Part shown: piece by piece, positions 42,732 to 49,884 of the stretch | How the letters are laid out: each line of letters begins with the position of its first letter | Position numbering within the stretch: the stretch's first letter is position 1 | Origin: Rhizobium sophorae | GTDB lineage: Bacteria; Pseudomonadota; Alphaproteobacteria; Rhizobiales; Rhizobiaceae | DNA: 64,000 nt | NCBI RefSeq assembly: GCF_013087515.1 | Contig: NZ_JABFCN010000055.1 | Location: forward strand, 124,001-188,000 | Direction: 5' to 3' | Program-made: the position numbers and the translations under genes | The notes under the pieces: generated by a model | The model's input: the letters and a program-made list of their open reading frames with translations, nothing else | Databases searched by the model: none | What the model was told of the DNA's origin: nothing

Positions 42732-43654
42732 GGTGTTATTCCCCCTACGAAGGGTTGCCTGATTTGAATGACCTCGACGGTCCGGCCGTCGGTCTTGCTG
42801 CGGGTGTAAAGAACATTGGCCTCGACGCTGCCGCGCCGGCCATAAAGGGCAGTGACCCCGCCGCGCTCAGCCGGCGGCGTCTCGATGGTGAAACCGTCGC
42901 GGGCAAGCAGATCGGCGCGCTGATCGGACCAGCGCACGGCCGACAGCGTGCCTTTCGACACGACCGTGCGCGACGTGTGGCCCTTGTCGCGATCGCCGAT
43001 ATCGCTCAGCACCTCGACACCGGCCGGCGGACGCAGCGACATCGGCAGCTTGCTGATGTCGGCCGGAGCCGCGAAGGCTGGCAGCGTCGAGGCAACATCC
43101 TCGAAGCGGCTCATCAGCACTTCGGTCATCGGCGCATCGGCGGGACGACGGATCATGATCGAGACGCCTGGTATCGGCGCTCTTGCCGAAGGATTGGCCG
43201 GATCCTGCCGTCTGAGATAGTCGAGGGCCGCCTCGCCGTCGCCGTCGAAGAACCGCACCACCACGGCGAGATCGTCGCGAATGCGGCTCGTCTTCGGGAC
43301 GATCAGCATGTTGGCGGCAATGACGGCGGTCAGCTCTTCCTTGTCGTTGCTTTTCGGCAGGGCAGGGCGGGTATTGACGGCCAGCACCCGCAGCCACTCG
43401 TCGGTGATATCGGAAATGCTGCGATCGCTCTGGTAGGGCGTGAATTCAAGCGGCTGGCCGTTGATGACGAGATCGCGCGGCGCGCGTTCCGGCGCCCCGA
43501 CGATACCGGCCAGCATCGAATTCAGCGTCACCCTCAAATCCTTGTAGATCTCGGCGCGAACAGGCGTGGCCACGGCGGCGGCAAGCCCGATGACGAGCGC
43601 CAAACCAGTGAGATGGCCGGCGAAACGGAAAGCGATACGCGAGCCCTGTCTCAT
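42728..43654 (-). CDS. Secreted hypothetical protein of the Tad cluster
   Basis: Protein of 308 residues. The ATG at 43654 directly follows the upstream stop and gives a signal peptide (LTGLALVIGLAAAVATPVRA); the longer open frame upstream lies in the preceding gene. No known domain is recognised in the mature part. It stands where the secretin cpaC is found in classical clusters, but no secretin motif is visible. It may be a periplasmic partner of CpaB. Confidence 0.65.
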   Translation of the reverse strand: MRQGSRIAFRFAGHLTGLALVIGLAAAVATPVRAEIYKDLRVTLNSMLAGIVGAPERAPRDLVINGQPLEFTPYQSDRSISDITDEWLRVLAVNTRPALPKSNDKEELTAVIAANMLIVPKTSRIRDDLAVVVRFFDGDGEAALDYLRRQDPANPSARAPIPGVSIMIRRPADAPMTEVLMSRFEDVASTLPAFAAPADISKLPMSLRPPAGVEVLSDIGDRDKGHTSRTVVSKGTLSAVRWSDQRADLLARDGFTIETPPAERGGVTALYGRRGSVEANVLYTRSKTDGRTVEVIQIRQPFVGGITP

Positions 43655-43655
43655 C

Positions 43656-44309
43656 TCATTTCGCTCCCGGAAAGACGCCGTCGAACAGATCGCCGGAATC
43701 GCTGGCCACATCGCGGATTTCCCGGCGCAGCGTCGGATCGTAGCCGCGGCTCGTGGTGTCGTTGTTGTGGGAGGCAAACAGCGTCGAATCGTCCACCGTG
43801 AACGCGTCCTTCCAGCGGATGCTCCTGATGGTATCGAGATCGTCGGAATCCCTGAACTTGTAGACGCGGTCGGCTGTCGCGGTGACGAGCTGCGGCTTTT
43901 CATTAGCGAGATCGCCGACGATAGTGCCGAACTTGCGCTTGTTGTTTTCGCCTTCGAGTGTTTTCTGAACGTCGTCCCAGACAAAGGTGCGCTGCGGGTC
44001 GCCGTCGCCTTCGTGCGATGGTGTACGCGAGCAGTTCATGGCATCCCGGCCGGGCAGGGCCGGCAAAGCCGGGATCGGGAAGACGTTCGAGAAATCCGAC
44101 GTGCAGTCCAGCCCATTCGCCTCGGCGAAGGCGGCGTTGCGCATCGCAACCATGGTTCCGACCTTCTTGGTGGAAATCTTGTTCGCGTGGATGACGAAAA
44201 TCACGATCAGCAAGATGACCGGCGCGGCGAGCACGAATTCAATCGAGGCAAGCCCGCGCCTGTCGCGGTGCAGCCGCATCAGCAGCCCGCGTCCCGGAGG
44301 ACCGCCCAT
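43656..44309 (-). CDS. TadE/TadG-like pseudopilin
   Basis: Protein of 217 residues. The N-terminus has the TadE-like signature, a basic leader followed by a hydrophobic segment (RRGLASIEFVLAAPVILLIVIFVIHA) with a Glu after the processing region, as in prepilin-like proteins cut by the CpaA peptidase. The rest is a soluble domain with two Cys. The start at 44309 is chosen because it follows the upstream stop by 4 bp. Likely a minor pilin. Confidence 0.72.
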   Translation of the reverse strand: MGGPPGRGLLMRLHRDRRGLASIEFVLAAPVILLIVIFVIHANKISTKKVGTMVAMRNAAFAEANGLDCTSDFSNVFPIPALPALPGRDAMNCSRTPSHEGDGDPQRTFVWDDVQKTLEGENNKRKFGTIVGDLANEKPQLVTATADRVYKFRDSDDLDTIRSIRWKDAFTVDDSTLFASHNNDTTSRGYDPTLRREIRDVASDSGDLFDGVFPGAK

Positions 44310-44313
44310 AGGC

Positions 44314-45954
44314 TCAGTGTGTGTTGACGGCAGCCCAGGCATTGGCTCCTCCCTGATCGAAGACGCGCGTCAAGCCGGTAAAACTGTCGGCCGCCGGGCT
44401 CTGCTTGATGGTGTTCGAAACCTCACCGATATCGTCGGCAAGCGTGGCGGGCGCAAGCGATGCGAGCCAATCCTGCGTGTAGAGGTCAAAGGCCGTGTAA
44501 TTGTGGACCCAGCTCTGCGCCAAGGCGTAGGCGGACGGCGTCTTGTCCTTGAAGATGCGGATCTGCAGCCTGGCGCGCGGGGCGCGGGAAACGATCGCCA
44601 GCGTCTGGTAGTCGTCGAGCTGCTCGCCGCCGAAGGGCGTGAAGTTAAACGGTATGCGTCCTTTCAGCCAGTAAGGCTTCGGGAAGGAGATGACAGGCAA
44701 GGGAGCACCCGCCACGGAAATCGCGCCACCGGCTGGGCCGCAGACCTGGTTCCAGATCATGTCGAACTTGCGGGTGAAATCGTTCTCGTCCTTTGTCTGC
44801 TTGTCGGAATAGCGCGGTGGCTTGTCGATCGGCAGCTGAAAGGGGTTCACGATGCCGAATTCGATGCCGAAGAATTCCTCGGCGATAAAGAAGCTGCCAT
44901 CGAGCAGCAGTTCCTGCCACCAGCTGAGATCGCCAAATTGCTCGATGATCGCCTTGAACGGGACCTTGCTCAGATAGGCCGGGCCGAAGGCTTCATAAAA
45001 GATGTAGAAGTCCACTAACGCATCGTCGATGCCGCTCTCGTGGTTGACCCAGTCACGGATATGGCTGCCGTCGACGCCGCCTGCGGTCAACGGACCCTTG
45101 CCGTTGGGGAAGCCGCGATTGGCAAATTCGCCGCGCATGAGGAGCGGGTCCTGCCCTTGCGTGCCCTTGCTCATCGCCAGGCACATTTCAGCATAGGCCG
45201 CAGCGGGATTGATGCCGTCGCGATCGACCGGCAGGTTACCCCCGGCGCCCTCTCCGGCCTCGTTGCAGGATTCGCACGGCGGATGGAAGACGACGTGATC
45301 CGACTTGTTCAGGCGCACCAGATGCAGGGCTTCGTTGCCGACGCGCTGCGGGAAGCTCTCGACGAGATAGTCGTTGAGGTCGTTCATGGCGTCGATGATG
45401 TCGCTGGACTTTTCGATAAGGCCCCAGGGATCATAATCGAGCTGTGCTTTCACCGTATACGCAAGCGCTTTGGTGGCTCCTATCGCCCGGACCCCCTGGA
45501 ACGCCAGGCAAGCGCCGTAGATGATGCCACCGACGACGGGGACCTTCTGCCAGCCCGGGCAATGGGGCATCGGCGGCATCGGCGGCAGCAGCGACGCCGG
45601 GCCGAAGCCATCCGTGAAGGAATATTCGGCAAGTTTCGCCAGAATGGCGGTCGAACGCAGGGCCAGTTCCGCCGTCGTCAGCTGGAAGGCGACCGAGGTC
45701 GCCATGACGACGGTTGCCTGCGAGGAAGCGACGTTGTTCATCGCCATGATGTTGAGATAGCGGGCTTCCCAGTCGGCATGGACGAGTGCGGCGGCATCCG
45801 CCGTGTCCTGCGTGCGCTGCTTGTCGTAGATCATCTGTCCCGTATTCAGGATCCAGACAATCATCAAAGCGAGCGCGATCGTCATGTAGAGAATGATCGG
45901 TGACAGGAAGCCGCGTTCGTCGCGGTGCAGACGCTTGATGAGGGTCGGTGTCAT
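44314..45954 (-). CDS. TadG-like large pilus-associated protein
   Basis: Protein of 546 residues. The N-terminus is a TadG-like anchor (RDERGFLSPIILYMTIALALMIVWILNTGQMIYDKQRTQDTADAAAL). The remaining ~480 residues are periplasmic or extracellular with a few hydrophobic segments, a CESC pair and no domain I recognise. No clear VWA motif (DxSxS) is seen. The start at 45954 overlaps the stop of the upstream gene by 4 bases; the longer frame to 46263 lies inside that gene. Confidence 0.75.
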   Translation of the reverse strand: MTPTLIKRLHRDERGFLSPIILYMTIALALMIVWILNTGQMIYDKQRTQDTADAAALVHADWEARYLNIMAMNNVASSQATVVMATSVAFQLTTAELALRSTAILAKLAEYSFTDGFGPASLLPPMPPMPHCPGWQKVPVVGGIIYGACLAFQGVRAIGATKALAYTVKAQLDYDPWGLIEKSSDIIDAMNDLNDYLVESFPQRVGNEALHLVRLNKSDHVVFHPPCESCNEAGEGAGGNLPVDRDGINPAAAYAEMCLAMSKGTQGQDPLLMRGEFANRGFPNGKGPLTAGGVDGSHIRDWVNHESGIDDALVDFYIFYEAFGPAYLSKVPFKAIIEQFGDLSWWQELLLDGSFFIAEEFFGIEFGIVNPFQLPIDKPPRYSDKQTKDENDFTRKFDMIWNQVCGPAGGAISVAGAPLPVISFPKPYWLKGRIPFNFTPFGGEQLDDYQTLAIVSRAPRARLQIRIFKDKTPSAYALAQSWVHNYTAFDLYTQDWLASLAPATLADDIGEVSNTIKQSPAADSFTGLTRVFDQGGANAWAAVNTH

Positions 45955-46748
45955 AGAAGGTTCACCTCCGCCGTCGAAATCGTGTAGTAGCGGCCGTCTT
46001 TCCTCTGGCCGCGGGCAAAGACCCAGCCGGCATATTCGAGCAGCAAAAAGCGCGCTTCCACCTTGGCGGTAACCGGCACATGCGGCGAGCGGTTGATGGC
46101 GGCATAGAGCGCCATCGGCGCGCGGTCGACGGTCACCGTGACGTTCTGCGGATCGAACATGTAGCGAGCCTGGTTGCGCATCGCGCGCCAGTTCTTCGAA
46201 AGGCCCGAGGCATCGGCAAGGCTTTTCAGCGCATCTTCGGGCGGCTGGCAGGAGCCGACGCATTTCAGCTGGTCGTAGGGTGCGGCCGGGATCAGCGCCA
46301 GGCGGGCGGCAAGTTCGGCCTTGCCGGCGGCAGCATCGTCATCGCAGGTCTTGACGTCGATGATGCTTCTAAGCGTGATCGGAAAAGCCGGGCAGAAATA
46401 GACGCGGGCGCTGCGGGCCGCCGCATAGGCGGCATAATGGGTGAAGAGGTGGTTCTTGGCCAGGATCGTGAACTGGAAGACCACGAACATGAAGAAGACG
46501 AAGACCGGCGTGACAAGGACGAAATCCATCATCGTCGTGCTGCCGGAGATATCGCCGTGAAGCTCCGATATCCGGCGCCGGCGGGCGGAAAGCCGCGGCA
46601 GCAGCAGCATCGAGGCAAGCAGCATCATGGCGATCGCAAAGGTACCGAGAAGCGCGCCGTGATCCTGAGGGACCCAGAAGGTCCGCGAGTGCAGGATCGA
46701 ACTCCAGAAGGCACCGTCGAAGATGGGGCGTTCGAGTTCCGCGCGCAT
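45951..46748 (-). CDS. TadE-like protein
   Basis: Protein of 265 residues with two N-terminal helices (FAIAMMLLASMLLLPRL, and a TadE-type segment MMDFVLVTPVFVFFMFVVFQFTILAKN). The rest is periplasmic, with Cys residues (YFCPAFP, KTCDDD, CVGSCQPP). The ATG at 46748 lies 5 bp from the cpaA stop, so these genes are one operon. Probably a minor pseudopilin. Confidence 0.72.
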   Translation of the reverse strand: MRAELERPIFDGAFWSSILHSRTFWVPQDHGALLGTFAIAMMLLASMLLLPRLSARRRRISELHGDISGSTTMMDFVLVTPVFVFFMFVVFQFTILAKNHLFTHYAAYAAARSARVYFCPAFPITLRSIIDVKTCDDDAAAGKAELAARLALIPAAPYDQLKCVGSCQPPEDALKSLADASGLSKNWRAMRNQARYMFDPQNVTVTVDRAPMALYAAINRSPHVPVTAKVEARFLLLEYAGWVFARGQRKDGRYYTISTAEVNLL

Positions 46749-46753
46749 TGCCG

Positions 46754-47317
46754 TTACCTCACGAGTGAAAGAGGGGTGAAATCGGGCATGAAAAGGCACC
46801 AGAGAAGTCCGAGAGCTGCGGCAACGCCGAAGCGGACGGTATGATGGGTTTCGCGCGGCTTCAGCACCGAAGCGGCATCGCGGAAACCGGCAGGCAGGAG
46901 AAGCGCAAACAGTCCGACCGTTCGGGCCAGCACGCTCCACTGAACACGCCGCGCCATGGAGAAAACGGCGATCACGCCGCCAGCCATCAGCGATGCAAGT
47001 GTGACGTCGATGGCGGGCCAGAGGCCAAGAATGGCGCCGAGCGCCGCCATCAGCTTGACGTCGCCGCCGCCGCAGCTTCCGGCTGCGAAGGCGATGATGA
47101 AGATCAGGCCGGCTGCGAGGAGGCCTGCGAAGGCAAGCCCTATCCCTGCGAGACCGCCGCTGACTGCCGCCAACATGAACCCGCCAAGCAGGCAAGGATA
47201 GGTGACGGCGTTCGGGATATGACCATGGCGATGGTCGAGCACCGCCGCGGTCATGGTGCAGGCGACGGCAAGAGCCGCCGCCGCAGGCATCAGGGTCAGA
47301 TCATAGGTCGTATCCAT
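46754..47317 (-). CDS. cpaA: Prepilin peptidase CpaA (A24 family)
   Basis: Inner-membrane aspartic peptidase of 187 residues with about six helices. Both catalytic Asp regions are present: DHRHGHIPN (first) and GGGDVKLMAALGA (second). It should cut the leader of the Flp-like pilin encoded next upstream and of the TadE/G-like proteins downstream. The ATG at 47317 is preferred to one at 47362, which overlaps the pilin gene. Confidence 0.87.
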   Translation of the reverse strand: MDTTYDLTLMPAAAALAVACTMTAAVLDHRHGHIPNAVTYPCLLGGFMLAAVSGGLAGIGLAFAGLLAAGLIFIIAFAAGSCGGGDVKLMAALGAILGLWPAIDVTLASLMAGGVIAVFSMARRVQWSVLARTVGLFALLLPAGFRDAASVLKPRETHHTVRFGVAAALGLLWCLFMPDFTPLSLVR

Positions 47318-47330
47318 GATCCCGACCCGC

Positions 47331-47534
47331 TTATTGACCCGGCTCAGGAATTCTCTCGGCATCCGAGAGCGCCGTGTTCTTTTCGTTGAACCATTCGCCG
47401 ATCTGTTTGCCGAATGCGAGCAGGATCAGCATCAGCGGAATGACGATCAGGGCGACGGCCAGGACGATCTGGGCCATGTCGCCGCGTTCGTCCTTGTGAA
47501 GTGCAATTGCGAGAGTCTTGAGTTTACCAAACAT
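47331..47534 (-). CDS. Atypical Flp-family pilin
   Basis: Prepilin-like protein of 67 residues, first gene of the - strand Tad operon. A basic leader (about 17 residues) ends ERG, followed by a hydrophobic helix (DMAQIVLAVALIVIPLMLILLAFG) and a short polar tail ending IPEPGQ. Classical Flp pilins have Glu5-Tyr6 after the cleavage Gly; here these positions are hydrophobic, so it departs from the family at the key site. It may be an unusual major pilin or a pseudopilin. Confidence 0.72.
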   Translation of the reverse strand: MFGKLKTLAIALHKDERGDMAQIVLAVALIVIPLMLILLAFGKQIGEWFNEKNTALSDAERIPEPGQ

Positions 47535-48042
47535 GTGATTACTCCTCATTCCCAGGTTTGTTTCGGTTCGAAGCCGTGGTGAAGATGAACCAAGCATACG
47601 CCATCGATCCGAAAGAGCATGTTGCTCGATCCAATGATATTTTCTGCTTCAGCTTATCTTCCCCGGCGGCCAACGTTTGTTGAGCAACACCATTAAGACC
47701 CAAGAGTGCGCCCAAGGCCAGCCCTCCGTCAAGCAAACGAAACGAAGGGTTCCAATTGCCTTGGAGGCATCGGCTGCAAAATCGCAGTTGACGCCGGATT
47801 ATTTTAACTAAGCTTTTGAAGCAGCTGCAATTTTACCTGCGGATATGAAGTTTTTGACGCCCCGGCGAGGCTTCGTCTACTGCTCCATAATTGGCCAATT
47901 CTTTCAAAGCGATAGAAGAAACCACGCGTGGCGGCCATAATGTCTGCCTTCGCAGGGCCCGGCCATGGCGTTGTTTGGCGATCTGGATTAAGCTTTCGTC
48001 AAATGGTGGGTATCGCCCGCCAGTCGATCCGGAGAGAGAACG
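47535..48042. other. Divergent promoter region between the Flp-like pilin and the second CpaF operon
   Basis: About 500 bases with no supported gene. Notable is a perfect 12-bp palindrome AATTGGCCAATT at 47889-47900, possibly an operator, and an AT-rich stretch at 47790-47850. A regulator of the two divergent Tad transcripts would act here. Confidence 0.5.
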
Positions 48043-48174
48043 ATGGAAACGATGAGCAGCATCTTAATACTTGGATTGGTCCTCATTCCACTGATGATGT
48101 TCTTTCCGACCGCCGTTCAGATGATGGCGACACTGTTCGGCATGAGCACAGTTCTGGTCGGGATGCCGCTCTGA
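48043..48174 (+). CDS. Small membrane peptide, 43 residues, coupled to CpaF-type ATPase
   Basis: Not in usual gene lists because of its size. The ATG follows GGAGAGAGAACG, a strong ribosome site. The peptide has a hydrophobic helix (ILILGLVLIPLMMFF) and a second apolar Met-rich stretch. Its TGA overlaps the next ATG by one base (TGATG), a coupling arrangement, which supports it being translated. It may act as a small membrane partner of the ATPase. Confidence 0.62.
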   Translation: METMSSILILGLVLIPLMMFFPTAVQMMATLFGMSTVLVGMPL

Positions 48175-49316
48175 TGAAAGCCGTTTCCGACGACGCCGCC
48201 GAACAGGCGACCTTCCAGGTCCTGACCCGGGCGCTGGACAAACTGCTCGGGCCGATCCGTTTTCTCCTCGATGATCCGAGCGTGTCCGAAATCCTGATCA
48301 ACGGGACATCCGACATCTTCGTCGAAAGGCGAGGCAAGCTCGAACGCGCCGATACGCGTTTCGCCAGCCGCGAAGACCTGGAATCGGCCGCGCGCAGCAT
48401 CGCGCAGTTCTCAGGCAAGCGGCTGACGCCGGAGGAACCGAGCATCGAGGCGCGTTTGCCGGATGGTTCGCGCGTGCAGATGATCCAGCCGCCTGCATCC
48501 CGCACTGGGCTCTGCATCTCCATTCGCCGCTTTTTGAAAGAACATCGCAGCATCCGCGATCTCGTCACCCAGGGCAGCCTGACCGACGAGTCGCTGACGC
48601 TGCTGCAGGCGGCCGTCGGGCTGCAGAAGAACGTCATCATCTCCGGCGGCACCGGCACCGGCAAGACGACGATGCTGAACGCACTGTCGGAAGCCTTTGC
48701 CGACCACGAGCGCATCATCGTCATCGAGGACACGTCCGAACTGCAGATCCGCAAGGAACACGTGGTCTATCTCGAAGTCACGAAGCCCGACCGTTTCGGC
48801 CGCGGCGGCGCCAGCATCCGCGACCTGTTCCGCTCGTCGCTGCGCATGCGGCCCGACCGGGTCATCGTCGGCGAGTGCCGCGGCGGCGAGGCGCTCGATA
48901 TGATCCAGGCGATGACGTCAGGTCACAGCGGCAGCCTTTCGACGGTACACGCGAACACGCCCTATGACTCCCTGCACCGGCTGGAGACGCTGGCGCTGAT
49001 GTCGGATATCGACATGCCGCTGCGGCCGCTGCGCGCCCAGATCGCCTCGGCAGTCGACGTCGTCGTGCAGATCGCCCGCTTCAAGCGCACTGGCCGGCGC
49101 CGGGTGATCGAGATTTCCGAGATCAAGGGCCTGAACAATGACGGCCAGTATATCGTCGAAAGCATCTACAAGCTCGAGGGCGACGGCCATTCCAATCCCG
49201 ACGGCGCATTGCTGTGGACCGGTGTCGTGCCGAGCTTCGCCGCCGATGCGGTGGAAGAGCTGCAAGGCGCCGAGCGCCCCGAATGGGTCGGTGCCGCCGC
49301 TCTGCATACAGCTTAA
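48174..49316 (+). CDS. Second CpaF/VirB11-type secretion ATPase
   Basis: ATPase of 380 residues without the FHA-like extension of the - strand paralogue. It has an N-terminal domain (LDKLLGPIRFLLDDPSVSEILING), Walker A SGGTGTGKTT, Asp box VIEDTSELQI, RVIVGECRGGEALDM and the His box HSGSLSTVHANTP. The conserved part begins soon after the ATG at 48174, which overlaps the small peptide stop; upstream frame extension is not coding. It is closest in style to Tad/CpaF and TrbB-like ATPases. Its stop faces the sarcosine oxidase gamma stop 22 bp away. Confidence 0.85.
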   Translation: MKAVSDDAAEQATFQVLTRALDKLLGPIRFLLDDPSVSEILINGTSDIFVERRGKLERADTRFASREDLESAARSIAQFSGKRLTPEEPSIEARLPDGSRVQMIQPPASRTGLCISIRRFLKEHRSIRDLVTQGSLTDESLTLLQAAVGLQKNVIISGGTGTGKTTMLNALSEAFADHERIIVIEDTSELQIRKEHVVYLEVTKPDRFGRGGASIRDLFRSSLRMRPDRVIVGECRGGEALDMIQAMTSGHSGSLSTVHANTPYDSLHRLETLALMSDIDMPLRPLRAQIASAVDVVVQIARFKRTGRRRVIEISEIKGLNNDGQYIVESIYKLEGDGHSNPDGALLWTGVVPSFAADAVEELQGAERPEWVGAAALHTA

Positions 49317-49338
49317 AAACGATCGAAACCCGCCTCCG

Positions 49339-49884
49339 TCAGACGCCGTCCTTTTCGGCGCTCGCCGCCATATGAGTGAGATCGTCCCAGAGGTTTTCGG
49401 CAAAGCTGCGCAGGACCGTGAGTTCGAAGCTGTCATCGCCGGTGCGGACGATCTGTACCGTGAGATGACCGACCATCGTCATGGCCGAATGGCCTTCCGG
49501 AAAGACGGAAGGATCGAGATCGACGGCGGTCCCCCTTGAGAGAAGCGCCCGCGAAGAACGGCCGGAAACGCCGATGCGGACACGCCCGTGGCTCTGGTCC
49601 ATGACGAAGGCCTTTCCCGCAAGCGCTGCCGCGAGAGCATCGAGGCTGGCGGGGACAAGCGGCTCATCGCCGGCAACGAACCATTGCCGGAAACCCGCCT
49701 TGCGGATCGAACTTTTCGCAAAGCCTGCTTTCACCAATTCCGTGGCGAGCGCGGTGGGCTCGATTGCGCCGAGCACATGCAGGAGATGGCCCTCCGGCAA
49801 GGCTTCCAGCCGGACGCCCGTCCCTGAGATGCCGTTATATGCCATGCCGGCCAGAACCGGTCTGTGTTGCGGAAGATCAGGCAT
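49339..49884 (-). CDS. soxG: Sarcosine oxidase gamma subunit-like; candidate N-methylglutamate dehydrogenase subunit
   Basis: Protein of 181 residues, SoxG family, related to the folate-binding GcvT-like fold (GIRKAG-type region, SLLSRGTAVDLDP-like motif). It starts at 49884 and overlaps the alpha gene by 8 bases. The order beta-delta-alpha-gamma matches soxBDAG and also mgdABCD. With glxBCD and glnT next door, a role in N-methylglutamate oxidation (MgdD) is as likely as sarcosine oxidation. Confidence 0.8.
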   Translation of the reverse strand: MPDLPQHRPVLAGMAYNGISGTGVRLEALPEGHLLHVLGAIEPTALATELVKAGFAKSSIRKAGFRQWFVAGDEPLVPASLDALAAALAGKAFVMDQSHGRVRIGVSGRSSRALLSRGTAVDLDPSVFPEGHSAMTMVGHLTVQIVRTGDDSFELTVLRSFAENLWDDLTHMAASAEKDGV

